From contig NZ_CP054140.1 of assembly GCF_016446285.1 (NCBI RefSeq), forward strand, positions 291,501 to 355,500: a stretch of 64,000 nucleotides of DNA, in the 5' to 3' direction. The DNA is from Desulfobulbus oligotrophicus (GTDB lineage: Bacteria; Desulfobacterota; Desulfobulbia; Desulfobulbales; Desulfobulbaceae). Positions 51,303 to 60,046 of the stretch are shown here, piece by piece. Made by a program: the position numbers and the translations under genes. Below the pieces are notes generated by a model, which saw only the letters and a list, made by a program, of their open reading frames with translations, had not been told where the DNA came from and did no database searches. Numbering within the stretch: position 1 is the stretch's first letter; every line of letters begins with the position of its first letter.

Positions 51303-54300
51303 TTACTCCACCAATTCATGGACAAAGACACCCTTCTCCGTCCCAAGAGCACGGGCGGCCTGTGCAACCATCGAGTGATGGGTAAAGACCAACACCTGAG
51401 TTTTCTGCGCAAAGTCGGCGAGGACCTCGAGACAGGCCTTGCTGCGCTTGTCATCGAAACCGACCATGATGTCATCGACCACGAAAGGCACAGGATCCTG
51501 ATGGTCCCGTTGCAGTTCCATGGTGGCGAGTCGCAAGGCCAGGAAGAGCTGGTCACGGGTGCCATCGCTCATGCCATCGACACTCACCTCGGCCTTGTCG
51601 GCGCGAACGCCGAGTAGCACTGGCTTGCCGTTGTCATCGACCTCATCGCGAAGGCGCGAAAAGGAGCCCAGGGTGAGCTTTGCGAACAACTCGCCGGCTC
51701 GCCTGAGAACCGGCGTTTGATTATTCTGGCGGTGGCGTTCCATCTGCTCCTCGAGAATGAGGCGAGCTATAGTGAGCCGCAGATACTGCTCCGCATTGGG
51801 GACGATACCGGCTAGCAACTGCTCGGCTCGTTCCGCGGCCTCGGCAGCTTTCGACGAGCCATCCAGAGCCTGGATCTGGACGAGCAGAGCCTGCCTCTGG
51901 TCCCGCTTGGCATCTCGCCGGCTCGCCAGGTCGGACAGTCTGGCATCGAGCTGCGACAGATCGTCGCCCACCTGGTCCACGTCTAATTCTTGGGCTTCTT
52001 TTTCCAACTCATCGATGCTGTGCCCCTCACCTGACTGATGGAGCTGCTGCTGAAGAGTCTCGAGACGAGAGATCAGCTGGCGTTTCTGGCACGAGTGCTC
52101 CTCGACTGGAGCCAACTCCTCATCGGACGAAACTCCTGCTTCGATCCGCAGGGCGGCAAGATTCTGCTCGGCAAGCAGGATGTCCTGGTGAGCCTCGGCG
52201 ACCTCCTCTTCCAGCTCGCTAATCTGAGCTCGAAGTTTCTGCAAGCTGGCGGCATCGGCCTGAGCCTTGCCAAGTCGCTTGACCAGACTCTGGGTTAATT
52301 CCGCTGGAGTTTGTTTTCCCACCTCGAGGCAAATCCGCTGCACAAGCTGGGCCACTGCTGCAGTAAAGCGCTCCTCGTCTTTGTCCATGCCATAGATTCG
52401 CTTGTGGGCGGTGTCGGCATCTTTGAGCTCCCTGAACAGCTCCTCGAGCTTCTCAATTGTCGCGAGGGCAAGCTCAGGATGAGGTTTTGTCCCAAGCCCC
52501 AGCCCTTCGACAGCCTCGGCCCAAGTTGCTCCCCAGCTTTGCAGGTCGTCATCGGCAAGGCGCAGAGTATCCGTCGCACCCTTGAGCTGTACCTCGAGCT
52601 TTTGCAACGAAGCCTTGAGTTCACCTTTACGCCTAATTGCAGTTTCCTGCTGGCTGACGAACTGCTCGCATCGGGCAAGGAGCGACTCGAGTTCGTCCGC
52701 CTTAGATTCTTGCTGCTGGCCGAGCTTCTCAAGTTCGGCAGAGAGTGCCTCGATGTGTGAAGTCAGAATGGCTTCCAGCGACCGGACTTCTGCCCTTGCC
52801 CTGTCAAGCTGTTCAGCCTTCTGCAGAAGCTGCTCCACACGCTGCAGCCACTCCTTCATTTCCTTGGGAGTACCGACCTTGTCTGCGATCCCGCTCCACA
52901 CAGCTTGCCAGGCGTTCTCGAGCTGGGCACGGGCGGTTACCAATTCACTCAGCTTGCCGTTGAGCCCGGAAAGAACCTCTGTCCTGGTTTGGATTTGGGT
53001 CTCCAGCGATGCCCGTTCGTGAACTCTCTGGGCATCATGTCGAAGCCTGTCACCGACGTCGTCGGCTGCCAACACGGCCTGCTCGTAGGCGTCTGGGAGA
53101 TTCTTGCTCCCCGCGTACTTCACAGCAGCATCCCCCGGGTCCACCACCCCGTCCACGTACGTACCTCGAATGAGCCTCCATCCCTGCTCCCGGTGACCGC
53201 GGGCTGCAAGGAGATCTTCGAGGGAGGGGACTTCGCTTGAGCGAAGCAATATCTTCAGACTCTCCTGGTGATGGTCTAGCTCCTGTTCGGCCTCGACCTT
53301 CCGACGGGTGGTCTCGCGAGTCTGCTCGTCCAGTTGATCGAACTTTTTCTCGAAACTATCCAAAACAGCCTTCTCAGGCATGGCTCGCCTGGCCAGCGCT
53401 TCGAGAGTGCCGTCGAACCTGCCCAAACGGGACAGCTCGACGGAGCAAGCATCTTCCTGCTGATCCGCCGCATCGCGGGCCTTGCGGAGCATCTGCGCCA
53501 GATCACCTGACTTGCGGGCAGCCAGGACAGCGGCCTTGAGCGAGGCCACGTCCTTGCCAGCTCCGGGCACGGCCTCGAGTTGCTGCAGAAGACTGGTCTT
53601 TTCATCGGCCAGCTCGCGCTGCTTGGCCACGATCTGGCTAGCCTTTTGCTTCAAAAGGCTCCATTCCTGCGCAAGCCCAACGATCAATTTCTTTTTGTTG
53701 AGAAGTGGTTTCATGGTCTCGACGGATTCGAGGTCGAGGTCTGGGCGGATGCTCGTGAGCATGGCTTGGGCCGCGTTGCGGTGCTCGCGACGCTTGGCAT
53801 CCTGTACTGGTTTGTCTTTGACCGACTTTTGAAAAGCGCCAAGCTGAAGCTGCAGATCCTCGATGGCCTCTTGATTCTCTAGCAATCCCTGAGGAACTTC
53901 AAGCCCTTCAGCCTCCTGTCTCACCCTGTCGAGCTTGGAGCTCGCCTTCTGTAGCCGCTCCCTGGCCAGGGACCGCTTATCCAGGGATGCTTGTCGACGG
54001 GAAGCGAAGTCTTCGGGGAGCAGCACCACGTCACCCAGGGCGGCCTGGCGATCGAGCAAATCGCGGCGCTCGGCCAGGGGACCAGTCACCCTTCTGAAGC
54101 GCTCGAGCTTGCTCTTGCTGCGTCGTGCCTCGGCGATCTCTTCGTCGATATTGGCAACGATCTCCTCTGCTTCCTTCAAAGACTTCTGAAGTTCCTTCCA
54201 CTCCCTCACAGAGACCGATTCGTGCTTTTCCTCTCGCCTGGCTTCCTTCAGCTTCACGGCGGCGTCGTTGATGATCTGGTTCTGGCCCCTGGATTTGAAC

Positions 54301-54818
54301 AGTTTGTCCGCTTCGGAAGCCAGTTCGCCGAGCAGGTCGGTCTTCCCCTGGGTGCCCAGCGCGGCACCGAACAGGGACTTTCCGAGATCGCCGCTCTGTT
54401 CGAGGATGGCCTGGCCACCCTGCACGAGCCCAGCGTGATCGATGCCGTGAAGCTGAGAGAAGAGTTTCTCATCAAGCCCCGGCAACAGCCTGCTCAAAGT
54501 ATCGTCGCCAATGGGCTGTTCGGTATCGGCACTGAGCAGGGTACCCTTGTTGCCCTTGCGCCTCACGCAGGCGATTTCCTTACCGTCCGAGGTCTCGAGT
54601 ACACCGCCCACCCGAAGCTGCTTGTGGTCGTGAACAAAATTATCCGTAGAACGGGCGTCGATGCCAAATAGCCAGGCCTTGAGCGCCCGCAGTGTTGAGC
54701 TCTTGCCCGCCTCGTTGGGGCCATGAACCACGTGCAGACCGGGCTTGCCGTCGCTCAGGTCGAGGGACTTTTTCGTGAATGGACCAAAGGCCAGCAAGTC
54801 GAGGCGCTTAATTTTCAT
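51303..54818 (-). CDS. SbcC/YhaN-like SMC-type ATPase
   Basis: A 1171-residue protein. Walker A HGPNEAGKSS (residues 32-41) begins an N-terminal ATPase half of AAA_27/YhaN type; two long coiled-coil stretches rich in Glu, Lys, Ala and Leu fill residues ~190-1000; the C-terminal half has the signature GMSDGTRDQLFLALRLA and Walker B FVVDDIMVGFDD, followed by VLVFTHHSMV. No zinc-hook CxxC is visible in the coiled-coil middle, so it is nearer YhaN than classic SbcC/Rad50. Its start overlaps the stop of the phosphoesterase gene by four bases; the pair should form an SbcCD/Mre11-Rad50-like nuclease complex. Confidence 0.88.
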   Translation of the reverse strand: MKIKRLDLLAFGPFTKKSLDLSDGKPGLHVVHGPNEAGKSSTLRALKAWLFGIDARSTDNFVHDHKQLRVGGVLETSDGKEIACVRRKGNKGTLLSADTEQPIGDDTLSRLLPGLDEKLFSQLHGIDHAGLVQGGQAILEQSGDLGKSLFGAALGTQGKTDLLGELASEADKLFKSRGQNQIINDAAVKLKEARREEKHESVSVREWKELQKSLKEAEEIVANIDEEIAEARRSKSKLERFRRVTGPLAERRDLLDRQAALGDVVLLPEDFASRRQASLDKRSLARERLQKASSKLDRVRQEAEGLEVPQGLLENQEAIEDLQLQLGAFQKSVKDKPVQDAKRREHRNAAQAMLTSIRPDLDLESVETMKPLLNKKKLIVGLAQEWSLLKQKASQIVAKQRELADEKTSLLQQLEAVPGAGKDVASLKAAVLAARKSGDLAQMLRKARDAADQQEDACSVELSRLGRFDGTLEALARRAMPEKAVLDSFEKKFDQLDEQTRETTRRKVEAEQELDHHQESLKILLRSSEVPSLEDLLAARGHREQGWRLIRGTYVDGVVDPGDAAVKYAGSKNLPDAYEQAVLAADDVGDRLRHDAQRVHERASLETQIQTRTEVLSGLNGKLSELVTARAQLENAWQAVWSGIADKVGTPKEMKEWLQRVEQLLQKAEQLDRARAEVRSLEAILTSHIEALSAELEKLGQQQESKADELESLLARCEQFVSQQETAIRRKGELKASLQKLEVQLKGATDTLRLADDDLQSWGATWAEAVEGLGLGTKPHPELALATIEKLEELFRELKDADTAHKRIYGMDKDEERFTAAVAQLVQRICLEVGKQTPAELTQSLVKRLGKAQADAASLQKLRAQISELEEEVAEAHQDILLAEQNLAALRIEAGVSSDEELAPVEEHSCQKRQLISRLETLQQQLHQSGEGHSIDELEKEAQELDVDQVGDDLSQLDARLSDLASRRDAKRDQRQALLVQIQALDGSSKAAEAAERAEQLLAGIVPNAEQYLRLTIARLILEEQMERHRQNNQTPVLRRAGELFAKLTLGSFSRLRDEVDDNGKPVLLGVRADKAEVSVDGMSDGTRDQLFLALRLATMELQRDHQDPVPFVVDDIMVGFDDKRSKACLEVLADFAQKTQVLVFTHHSMVAQAARALGTEKGVFVHELVE

Positions 54819-56077
54819 GATTCACTCCCTGTCTCCAGAAGTTTGCCAAGGAGCAACTCCTTAGCTTCTTGGATAAGCCTCGCAATGACCTCCTGGTCGT
54901 CAATTCGCAGCCCGTCCTCCGCGAGAAACACCTCTGCAGGGAGCTTTTCCCTGAAAGCGGTCAGGACTGTGTCGAGACCTCGCACTGCGCTTGGCACCTC
55001 CTTGACCTCCATAATGCTCTTCGCCAGCCCTCCCAGGGCTCCGTCTCCCGTGAGCACTGCCTCCCGGTCCAGCTTACTGATGGTGGCCACCACCACTTTT
55101 TCGATCCACAGACCCTCTCCATGCACTTCGGCGAAAAGCTCCATGAGCTTCTGCCGCAACCATTGGGTCCTACCTTGGAGTTCTGCGTGAACCGGACTTG
55201 ATCCCACGAAGCGTATCCGGGTGGCAACAATACGATCTTCGGCACTATCAAGAACCTCCTGCAGGGCCTTGCTGGCGCTATCCAGCACGCCCTGCATGCT
55301 GCTCACTGTGCCAAGGTCCACATCACAGTTTGCCCAGCGAACCACGTCCAGCGTCCGATGCTCGACGCTTTTGACCCGACCGTCCTCGACGGAAACCAGG
55401 CAGCAACCCTTGGGGCCGGTCTCACGAACATGACGCCCTTGAAGGCTACCAGGAAAGACAATCCAAGGTTCTGTCGAAACCTCCTCGCGTGCGTGTACGT
55501 GGCCGAGAGCCCAATACTGGTAATCCCTGGCCCGCAGATCGTCGAGTTTGCACGGGGCGTAGGCCGCATGGCCCTCGCGGCCATCGAGGCTCGTGTGCAA
55601 GAGGCCGATGTTGAACATCCCTGGCTTTGCCGCGGGGAAGCCAACGGCAAGGTTCTCTTCGACGTGCTGCTGGCTAAAACTTTGGCCGTGTATGGCGACC
55701 TCGAGGTCGTCAAGAAATTCTGTTTGGGGTTTGTTCGCCGGAAACAGGGTCAGGTTCTTCGGTTTCTCTAACGCTTTGGTGAGCTTGCTCTGGGCGTCGT
55801 GATTACCGAGGACGCCAAAGACCCGGATGCCTGCCCGGTCCAGCTCGCCCAGCTTCGTTGCCAAGAAGATCGCGGTGCTGAAGTCCTGCCAGGTGCCGTC
55901 GTAAAGGTCGCCTGCGAGTAGCACGAAGGCCACTTTCTCTTCGATGGCCAGTTCCACCAAGTTGTTGAAGGCCGCGCGGGTGGCGCCTCGGAGATCGTTG
56001 ACGGGTGCTTCTTCATACCTGGCCAGCCCCCGCAAGGGACTGTCGAGGTGTAGGTCGGCGGCGTGCAGGAATTTCAT
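54815..56077 (-). CDS. SbcD/YhaO/Mre11-like DNA-repair phosphoesterase
   Basis: A 420-residue calcineurin-like nuclease. The metal motifs are complete: DLHLDSP (Asp-x-His), LLAGDLYDG, LGNHDA, LHTSLDG and ALGHVHARE. The C-terminal ~150 residues are a capping/partner-binding domain. With the downstream SMC-like ATPase it should process DNA ends. AACGGAG lies just before the ATG. It lies in a minus-strand series with HD- and VWA-domain genes, an unusual context for a repair pair and more suggestive of defence or stress response. Confidence 0.9.
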   Translation of the reverse strand: MKFLHAADLHLDSPLRGLARYEEAPVNDLRGATRAAFNNLVELAIEEKVAFVLLAGDLYDGTWQDFSTAIFLATKLGELDRAGIRVFGVLGNHDAQSKLTKALEKPKNLTLFPANKPQTEFLDDLEVAIHGQSFSQQHVEENLAVGFPAAKPGMFNIGLLHTSLDGREGHAAYAPCKLDDLRARDYQYWALGHVHAREEVSTEPWIVFPGSLQGRHVRETGPKGCCLVSVEDGRVKSVEHRTLDVVRWANCDVDLGTVSSMQGVLDSASKALQEVLDSAEDRIVATRIRFVGSSPVHAELQGRTQWLRQKLMELFAEVHGEGLWIEKVVVATISKLDREAVLTGDGALGGLAKSIMEVKEVPSAVRGLDTVLTAFREKLPAEVFLAEDGLRIDDQEVIARLIQEAKELLLGKLLETGSES

Positions 56078-56128
56078 ATTGGGCTCCGTTTTATTACTTG
56101 ATTACGTCCATATCTGGTCTCGCACATA

Positions 56129-56689
56129 TCAACCATGAGCCAGCCTGCCTGCATTTCCGCGGTTCGTTTGGCCCTCAAGAGCAGTCTGGCCGAGAATATT
56201 CTTCGGAACAAACCCTGTGATGCTCCGCTGGATGGCCCATTCGATAGTTTTCGGGTCCCTCGCCGCCTCGGTGCAGAGAAATCTCGGGTCTGGTATTTTG
56301 CCAACGCGAGCGAGATCAAGCCGATCCCCGTCAAAACAGGTTTGCACCGTGCTGTCGACGTGAGTTTTGGCTTGGGTGTGCAGGCTGCACGCCGTGAAGA
56401 GCAGGTCGAACTCGTCATCCGGCAGTTGGTAGTATTTTCCCCGGTACAACTTGGCCAGTTGCGCGCCTCGAGGACCATGTTCCAGATCCTGTCCTTCGGA
56501 GAACCTTCGGCTATCATGAAACACCGCAAAGAGCCGTACCACCTGTTTGTTCGCACCTGTGGATTCCGCTAGATGGAGGCCATTTTCGTAGACCCTGGCC
56601 CAATGGCTGACGCCGTGGATACCGTTCCAATCCACCTGGAACTGATACTGCACCGCTGTGATGAGTTCGTTTGAGACAATATTGACCAT
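56129..56689 (-). CDS. HD-domain hydrolase-like protein
   Basis: A 186-residue protein with an HD-like metal-site series: HGVSHWARVYENG, FAVFHDSRRFSEG (His-Asp), EHGPRGAQLA, TACSLHT and DGDRLDLARVG. The last (DxDRLD) is typical of HD phosphohydrolases of the nucleotide-hydrolysing kind. A longer start at 56785 would overlap the previous gene; the ATG at 56689 just precedes VNIVSNELITAVQYQF and is preferred. It probably hydrolyses a nucleotide or a nucleotide-derived signal, which is interesting next to an RtcR-like sensor; substrate unknown. Confidence 0.78.
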   Translation of the reverse strand: MVNIVSNELITAVQYQFQVDWNGIHGVSHWARVYENGLHLAESTGANKQVVRLFAVFHDSRRFSEGQDLEHGPRGAQLAKLYRGKYYQLPDDEFDLLFTACSLHTQAKTHVDSTVQTCFDGDRLDLARVGKIPDPRFLCTEAARDPKTIEWAIQRSITGFVPKNILGQTALEGQTNRGNAGRLAHG

Positions 56690-56765
56690 GGAAATCAGAC
56701 CTGTTGAAGGATGTTGATGGCAATTGGTTAACCAGTCCTGGGGATCTTCCCCTGGTGAAGATGTT

Positions 56766-56948
56766 TCAGAGAAGTTGCGCCACAAAATAGATGCCTGCGA
56801 TTGGCAGTATAAATAAAGCCACCATACCCAGGCAGCCTGGATGATTGCCCGGCCTCGTACTCTCCCTTTTCATTTCCTCAAAAAGGATGCAATCCAAGGC
56901 AGGGTCGTCATCGAGTAGCCCGTTTGGCTCCTCATACTCATCGTTCAT
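56766..56948 (-). CDS. Small tail-anchored membrane protein
   Basis: Sixty residues with an acidic N terminus (MNDEYEEPNGLLDDDPALDC) and one hydrophobic C-terminal span (GCLGMVALFILPIAGIYFV). The ATG at 56948 has GGAGG five bases upstream, a strong reason to prefer it over the codon at 56987. It lies between the 126-residue gene and the HD gene in the same minus-strand operon. No family recognised. Confidence 0.6.
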   Translation of the reverse strand: MNDEYEEPNGLLDDDPALDCILFEEMKRESTRPGNHPGCLGMVALFILPIAGIYFVAQLL

Positions 56949-56999
56949 CGAATCCTCCGTGGCAGTTTTGGAATGGCAACCTATCAATTCCCGGTGAAA

Positions 57000-57380
57000 T
57001 CATGCTGGGGGTCTGCCGATAACATTTCCCGGTTCAGTGCCCTTCAAATACGCGCTGCGGCCATCATCGCCCATTGCTATCCAGGAGCATGGTCGTGTCG
57101 GGCCTCCAAAGAGTGATTCTATCACACAACAATCTTTCCAGAAAAGCTGCCCATCAGTTTTCTCGGTTGGCTCAAACCCCAAGGCAGTCCACTCTTCCAA
57201 GAGGGACTTGATATCCAAGGGGTTCATGGCGCCGTCCCGGAAGAGGTGGGCATCGAACCAGACCCGACCGCCGATCAATTGCCGGTGATCCTTCAGGCAC
57301 TGCTCCCAACCTTCCGGATATTTTTCCCTGATAACAGAAATCGGCACAACAAAATCGATGAATTCAAGGGCGATGGCCAT
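57000..57380 (-). CDS. Hypothetical protein in the VWA-HD-SbcCD operon
   Basis: A 126-residue protein: ALEFIDFVVPISVIREKYPEGWEQCL, LIGGRVWFDAHLFRDGAM, LEEWTALGFEP, WKDCCVIESLFGGPTRPCSWI. The pattern suggests a small alpha/beta domain seen in scattered bacterial proteins, but I cannot name it. GGGAGGG precedes the ATG. It is separated from the VWA gene by 34 bp and is likely co-transcribed. Confidence 0.65.
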   Translation of the reverse strand: MAIALEFIDFVVPISVIREKYPEGWEQCLKDHRQLIGGRVWFDAHLFRDGAMNPLDIKSLLEEWTALGFEPTEKTDGQLFWKDCCVIESLFGGPTRPCSWIAMGDDGRSAYLKGTEPGNVIGRPPA

Positions 57381-57414
57381 AATCCCTCCCTAACCCGTTA
57401 TGCAATGCTCAAAA

Positions 57415-58062
57415 TCAGACGCCCGCTTTTTCCTGCGCGTCATAATCTGACTCCTCATAACACATATCCACCTTTTTCCCGCGTCTGAAGGAAGCCAGGT
57501 TGGTGGACAGGGAACACAAGGCTTCGCTTAACCCTGCTGCATTGTTGGCATATTTCATGGCTCTGTCCCGCCTTATGCCAATATCGGCGGCGACGCTGAC
57601 CGCATCGATATTCGCGCCAAGAAAAACAAACTCCCAGGAATACACTTCCTGCTGGTCCCTGATCATCGATTTGATTGTGCTCAAGGAAAACTCCTTGGAG
57701 GCGTTTTCTTCGCCATCGGTTTGAATCAGGAAAATAACCTTTTCGGGTCGATCCGATTCGGCCATGGCGCTTAAGCGTTTGCCGGTAGACAGAATAGCTT
57801 TGCCAACCGCGTCGAATAAAGCCGTCATGCCACGGGGCACATAGGTGGTCTCGTCCAGATGGCTGACCTCCTGGATGTTGATCGCTTCGCAGTCAACCTC
57901 GTAACGGTCGTCAAACTGAACAAGGGTAAAGGTTGCCTCCTCTTCAACTTGTTTTTGTTCATCGACAAAGGTATTGAAGGCTCCGATGACTTCGCTGGTC
58001 AGCACTCCCATGGAACCGGATCTATCGAGCACCACGGTGATGTCGCTATAGTTGTATTTCAT
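57415..58062 (-). CDS. VWA-domain protein
   Basis: A 215-residue stand-alone von Willebrand factor A domain. The MIDAS metal site is complete: DRSGSM (residues 11-16), Thr in RGMTALFDAVG, and Asp in IQTDGEENAS. No signal peptide or membrane span, so cytoplasmic. The ATG at 58062 follows GGAGGGTGG; the longer ORF start at 58266 lies in the promoter region. VWA proteins act as metal-dependent adaptors and occur in Ro/Rsr RNA repair, TerY and several defence systems. It is the first gene of the minus-strand operon, downstream of the sigma-54-like element. Confidence 0.88.
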   Translation of the reverse strand: MKYNYSDITVVLDRSGSMGVLTSEVIGAFNTFVDEQKQVEEEATFTLVQFDDRYEVDCEAINIQEVSHLDETTYVPRGMTALFDAVGKAILSTGKRLSAMAESDRPEKVIFLIQTDGEENASKEFSLSTIKSMIRDQQEVYSWEFVFLGANIDAVSVAADIGIRRDRAMKYANNAAGLSEALCSLSTNLASFRRGKKVDMCYEESDYDAQEKAGV

Positions 58063-58492
58063 GCCACCCTCCAGATTCAAATTGTTTTTGGAACTTGCCT
58101 GGACAAACGATGCCATGGCCGGTAGGACAAAAAGCAACCCGTGTTGATTTGCTGCCTGCCGATGAGCATTCACCAAGTGCTGGTTCCTGGTTGCGATCAA
58201 GCGTTCGTTGCCCTCGATCACTGCGGCTCTCGCTCTCCCGGCCCGATCAGTTGATCCCGGCATCATCTACATCCGCTTTCAATAATGATGTGGTCGCATG
58301 TGAGAAGGCACTATCCGTGCCAGATGTGTCACTTCGTTTACATTTACCCCTAACGCTATAAATTTATGTGAAAAATACCCATGCATTCGCCGGCTGCGCG
58401 AGTAGTTGCCGCCATAACTCCGAGCTCATCTTTCAAACGTGAAGCACAAAAAAATTGTTATTTCGCAAGAATCTTTGTAGTTCTTGGTGGCT
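58063..58492. other. Divergent control region between the VWA operon and the RtcR-like gene
   Basis: About 430 bases without a gene. It holds the palindromic sigma-54-like element at 58307-58322 and, further right, an AT-rich stretch with TATAAA (58357-58362) that could be the -10 of a housekeeping promoter for the regulator. Enhancer sites for the regulator are probably here but I could not define them. Confidence 0.5.
58307..58322 (-). promoter_or_regulatory. Palindromic sigma-54-type promoter element
   Basis: On the minus strand TGGCACGGATAGTGCC matches the -24/-12 consensus (TGGCACG-N4-TTGC) with one mismatch in the -12 half (GTGC). It reads toward the VWA operon 245 bases away. Because arms GGCAC and GTGCC are inverted repeats, the plus strand also has GG-N10-GC spacing, toward the RtcR-like gene. 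An enhancer-binding protein of the right class is encoded next to it. Confidence 0.55.
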
Positions 58493-60007
58493 ATGAACAA
58501 TCGACTTCTATTTTGCTGGTTAGGGGCCACAGATCTGAGGGCTGCAAGTGGGCAGGCGGATATTGGGTTGGGGCCAGTCGGCCAGGCTGCACGCTCCAGA
58601 GACTACCAGGAAATCATACTGCTGAATAATTGGAACAGGTCTGAGGCCGAGAACTATGTTAACTGGCTGCAAGGCCTGACCTCTTCTCCCATTTCGCTGA
58701 TCCATGTTGAGCTGTCCGGGCCAACAAAATTCGGTGAAATCTATCAGGCAGCCTCGAAAGCGGTTTCTGCAAAGATTGGTGAGGGTGCCGAGGCGCAATT
58801 GGTGTTTCACCTGAGTCCAGGAACCCCGGCTATGGCTGCGGTCTGGATACTGCTGGCCAAGGCCAGGTTCTCAGCCGAACTCATCGAGTCCTCAAAAGAC
58901 CATGGTGTTCGCGCCGCCTCTGTGCCTTTTGATATTGCCGCCGATTTCCTCCCTGATCTTTTTAGAAAACCGGACAAGCATCTTGAGCGCCTCGCCTCTG
59001 GTCTCCCTGAGACCGCTCCAGAATTCGACGATATCATCCACCGTAGCGAGGTGATGCAGCGGATTATTCTCAAAGCTCGCCGTGTAGCGCCACGCTCCAT
59101 TCCTGTGTTGATCGAAGGCGAATCCGGAACCGGCAAGGAGCTGTTCGCTCGTGCCATTCACGACGCCGGTCCTCGCAAGCATAAACCTTTCGTGGCCATC
59201 AACTGCGGGGCTATCCCCTCTGAGTTGGTCGAATCCGAACTGTTTGGTCACGAAAAAGGAGCCTTTACCGGAGCCGTCACTGCACGTGTCGGCCATTTTG
59301 AGGCCGCGCACACCGGCACCATTTTTCTTGATGAGATCGGTGAGTTGCCAAAAGAAATGCAGGTCAAATTGCTCCGCACTCTGCAAGAAGGCGAGGTCAG
59401 ACGGATTGGCGCAGCCCAGCCCAGGAATGTTGATGTGCGCATTATTGCAGCCACCAATCGAAATCTTATCGACGAGGTAGCCGCCGGCTCCTTCCGCGAG
59501 GATCTTTTCTTCCGACTGGCAGTAGCAGTAATCAACCTGCCACCTTTAAGGGAGCGCGAAGGCGATCTCAGTCTGTTGATCGATCGTTTCCTGGAGAGAA
59601 TCAATCGGGAAAGTGAAAGTGAGCCCGGATATAAACACAAAAAAATTTCTGCATCAGCAAGAAATCTTCTCTTGAGACATCCCTGGCCGGGCAATATCCG
59701 CGAGTTGCAGAATACGCTCACCAGGGCGGCGGTATGGTCAATGGATGAAGAACTGGTCGAGCAGGATATCCGTGAGGCCTTGCTGCCTGTTCCGGCGAAA
59801 GGCCGGATGACTGGCGAAGAAACCATTCTCAACCGCCCATTCACGCTTGGTTTCAGCCTGCCGGAGGTGATGAAGACCGTAGCTGTCCACTACCTCGAAA
59901 GAGGCCTCGCCGAACACGATGGCAATAAAACAATCGCTGCGAAAACCCTAGGTCTGCCGAGCTACCAAACCTTGACCAACTGGCTCAAGAAATACGGTCT
60001 CGAATAA
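58493..60007 (+). CDS. RtcR-like sigma-54 activator with N-terminal CARF-type sensor domain
   Basis: A 504-residue enhancer-binding protein. Residues 1-175 match the RtcR/CARF sensor: LLFCWLGATDLRAA, IHVELSGPTKFGEIYQAASKAV, and LVFHLSPGTPAMAAVWILLAKARFSAELIESS, which parallels the TTGTHVAQICWFLLTEARY segment of RtcR. Then comes a complete sigma-54 AAA+ domain: Walker A GESGTGKE, GAFTGA loop, FLDEIGELP, sensor RLAVAVINLPPLRER, HPWPGNIRELQN. A Fis-type HTH ends the protein (NKTIAAKTLGLPSYQTLTNWLKKYG). RtcR senses RNA-derived ligands and drives RNA-repair genes. Here no rtcA/rtcB is adjacent: instead hsdR follows after 39 bases, and a VWA-HD-SbcCD operon lies opposite. The ATG at 58493 is chosen over TTG 58484. 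Confidence 0.85.
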   Translation: MNNRLLFCWLGATDLRAASGQADIGLGPVGQAARSRDYQEIILLNNWNRSEAENYVNWLQGLTSSPISLIHVELSGPTKFGEIYQAASKAVSAKIGEGAEAQLVFHLSPGTPAMAAVWILLAKARFSAELIESSKDHGVRAASVPFDIAADFLPDLFRKPDKHLERLASGLPETAPEFDDIIHRSEVMQRIILKARRVAPRSIPVLIEGESGTGKELFARAIHDAGPRKHKPFVAINCGAIPSELVESELFGHEKGAFTGAVTARVGHFEAAHTGTIFLDEIGELPKEMQVKLLRTLQEGEVRRIGAAQPRNVDVRIIAATNRNLIDEVAAGSFREDLFFRLAVAVINLPPLREREGDLSLLIDRFLERINRESESEPGYKHKKISASARNLLLRHPWPGNIRELQNTLTRAAVWSMDEELVEQDIREALLPVPAKGRMTGEETILNRPFTLGFSLPEVMKTVAVHYLERGLAEHDGNKTIAAKTLGLPSYQTLTNWLKKYGLE

Positions 60008-60046
60008 GTTGGCACGACCGTTGCTTTGAAGGAGGGCATGAAGATC

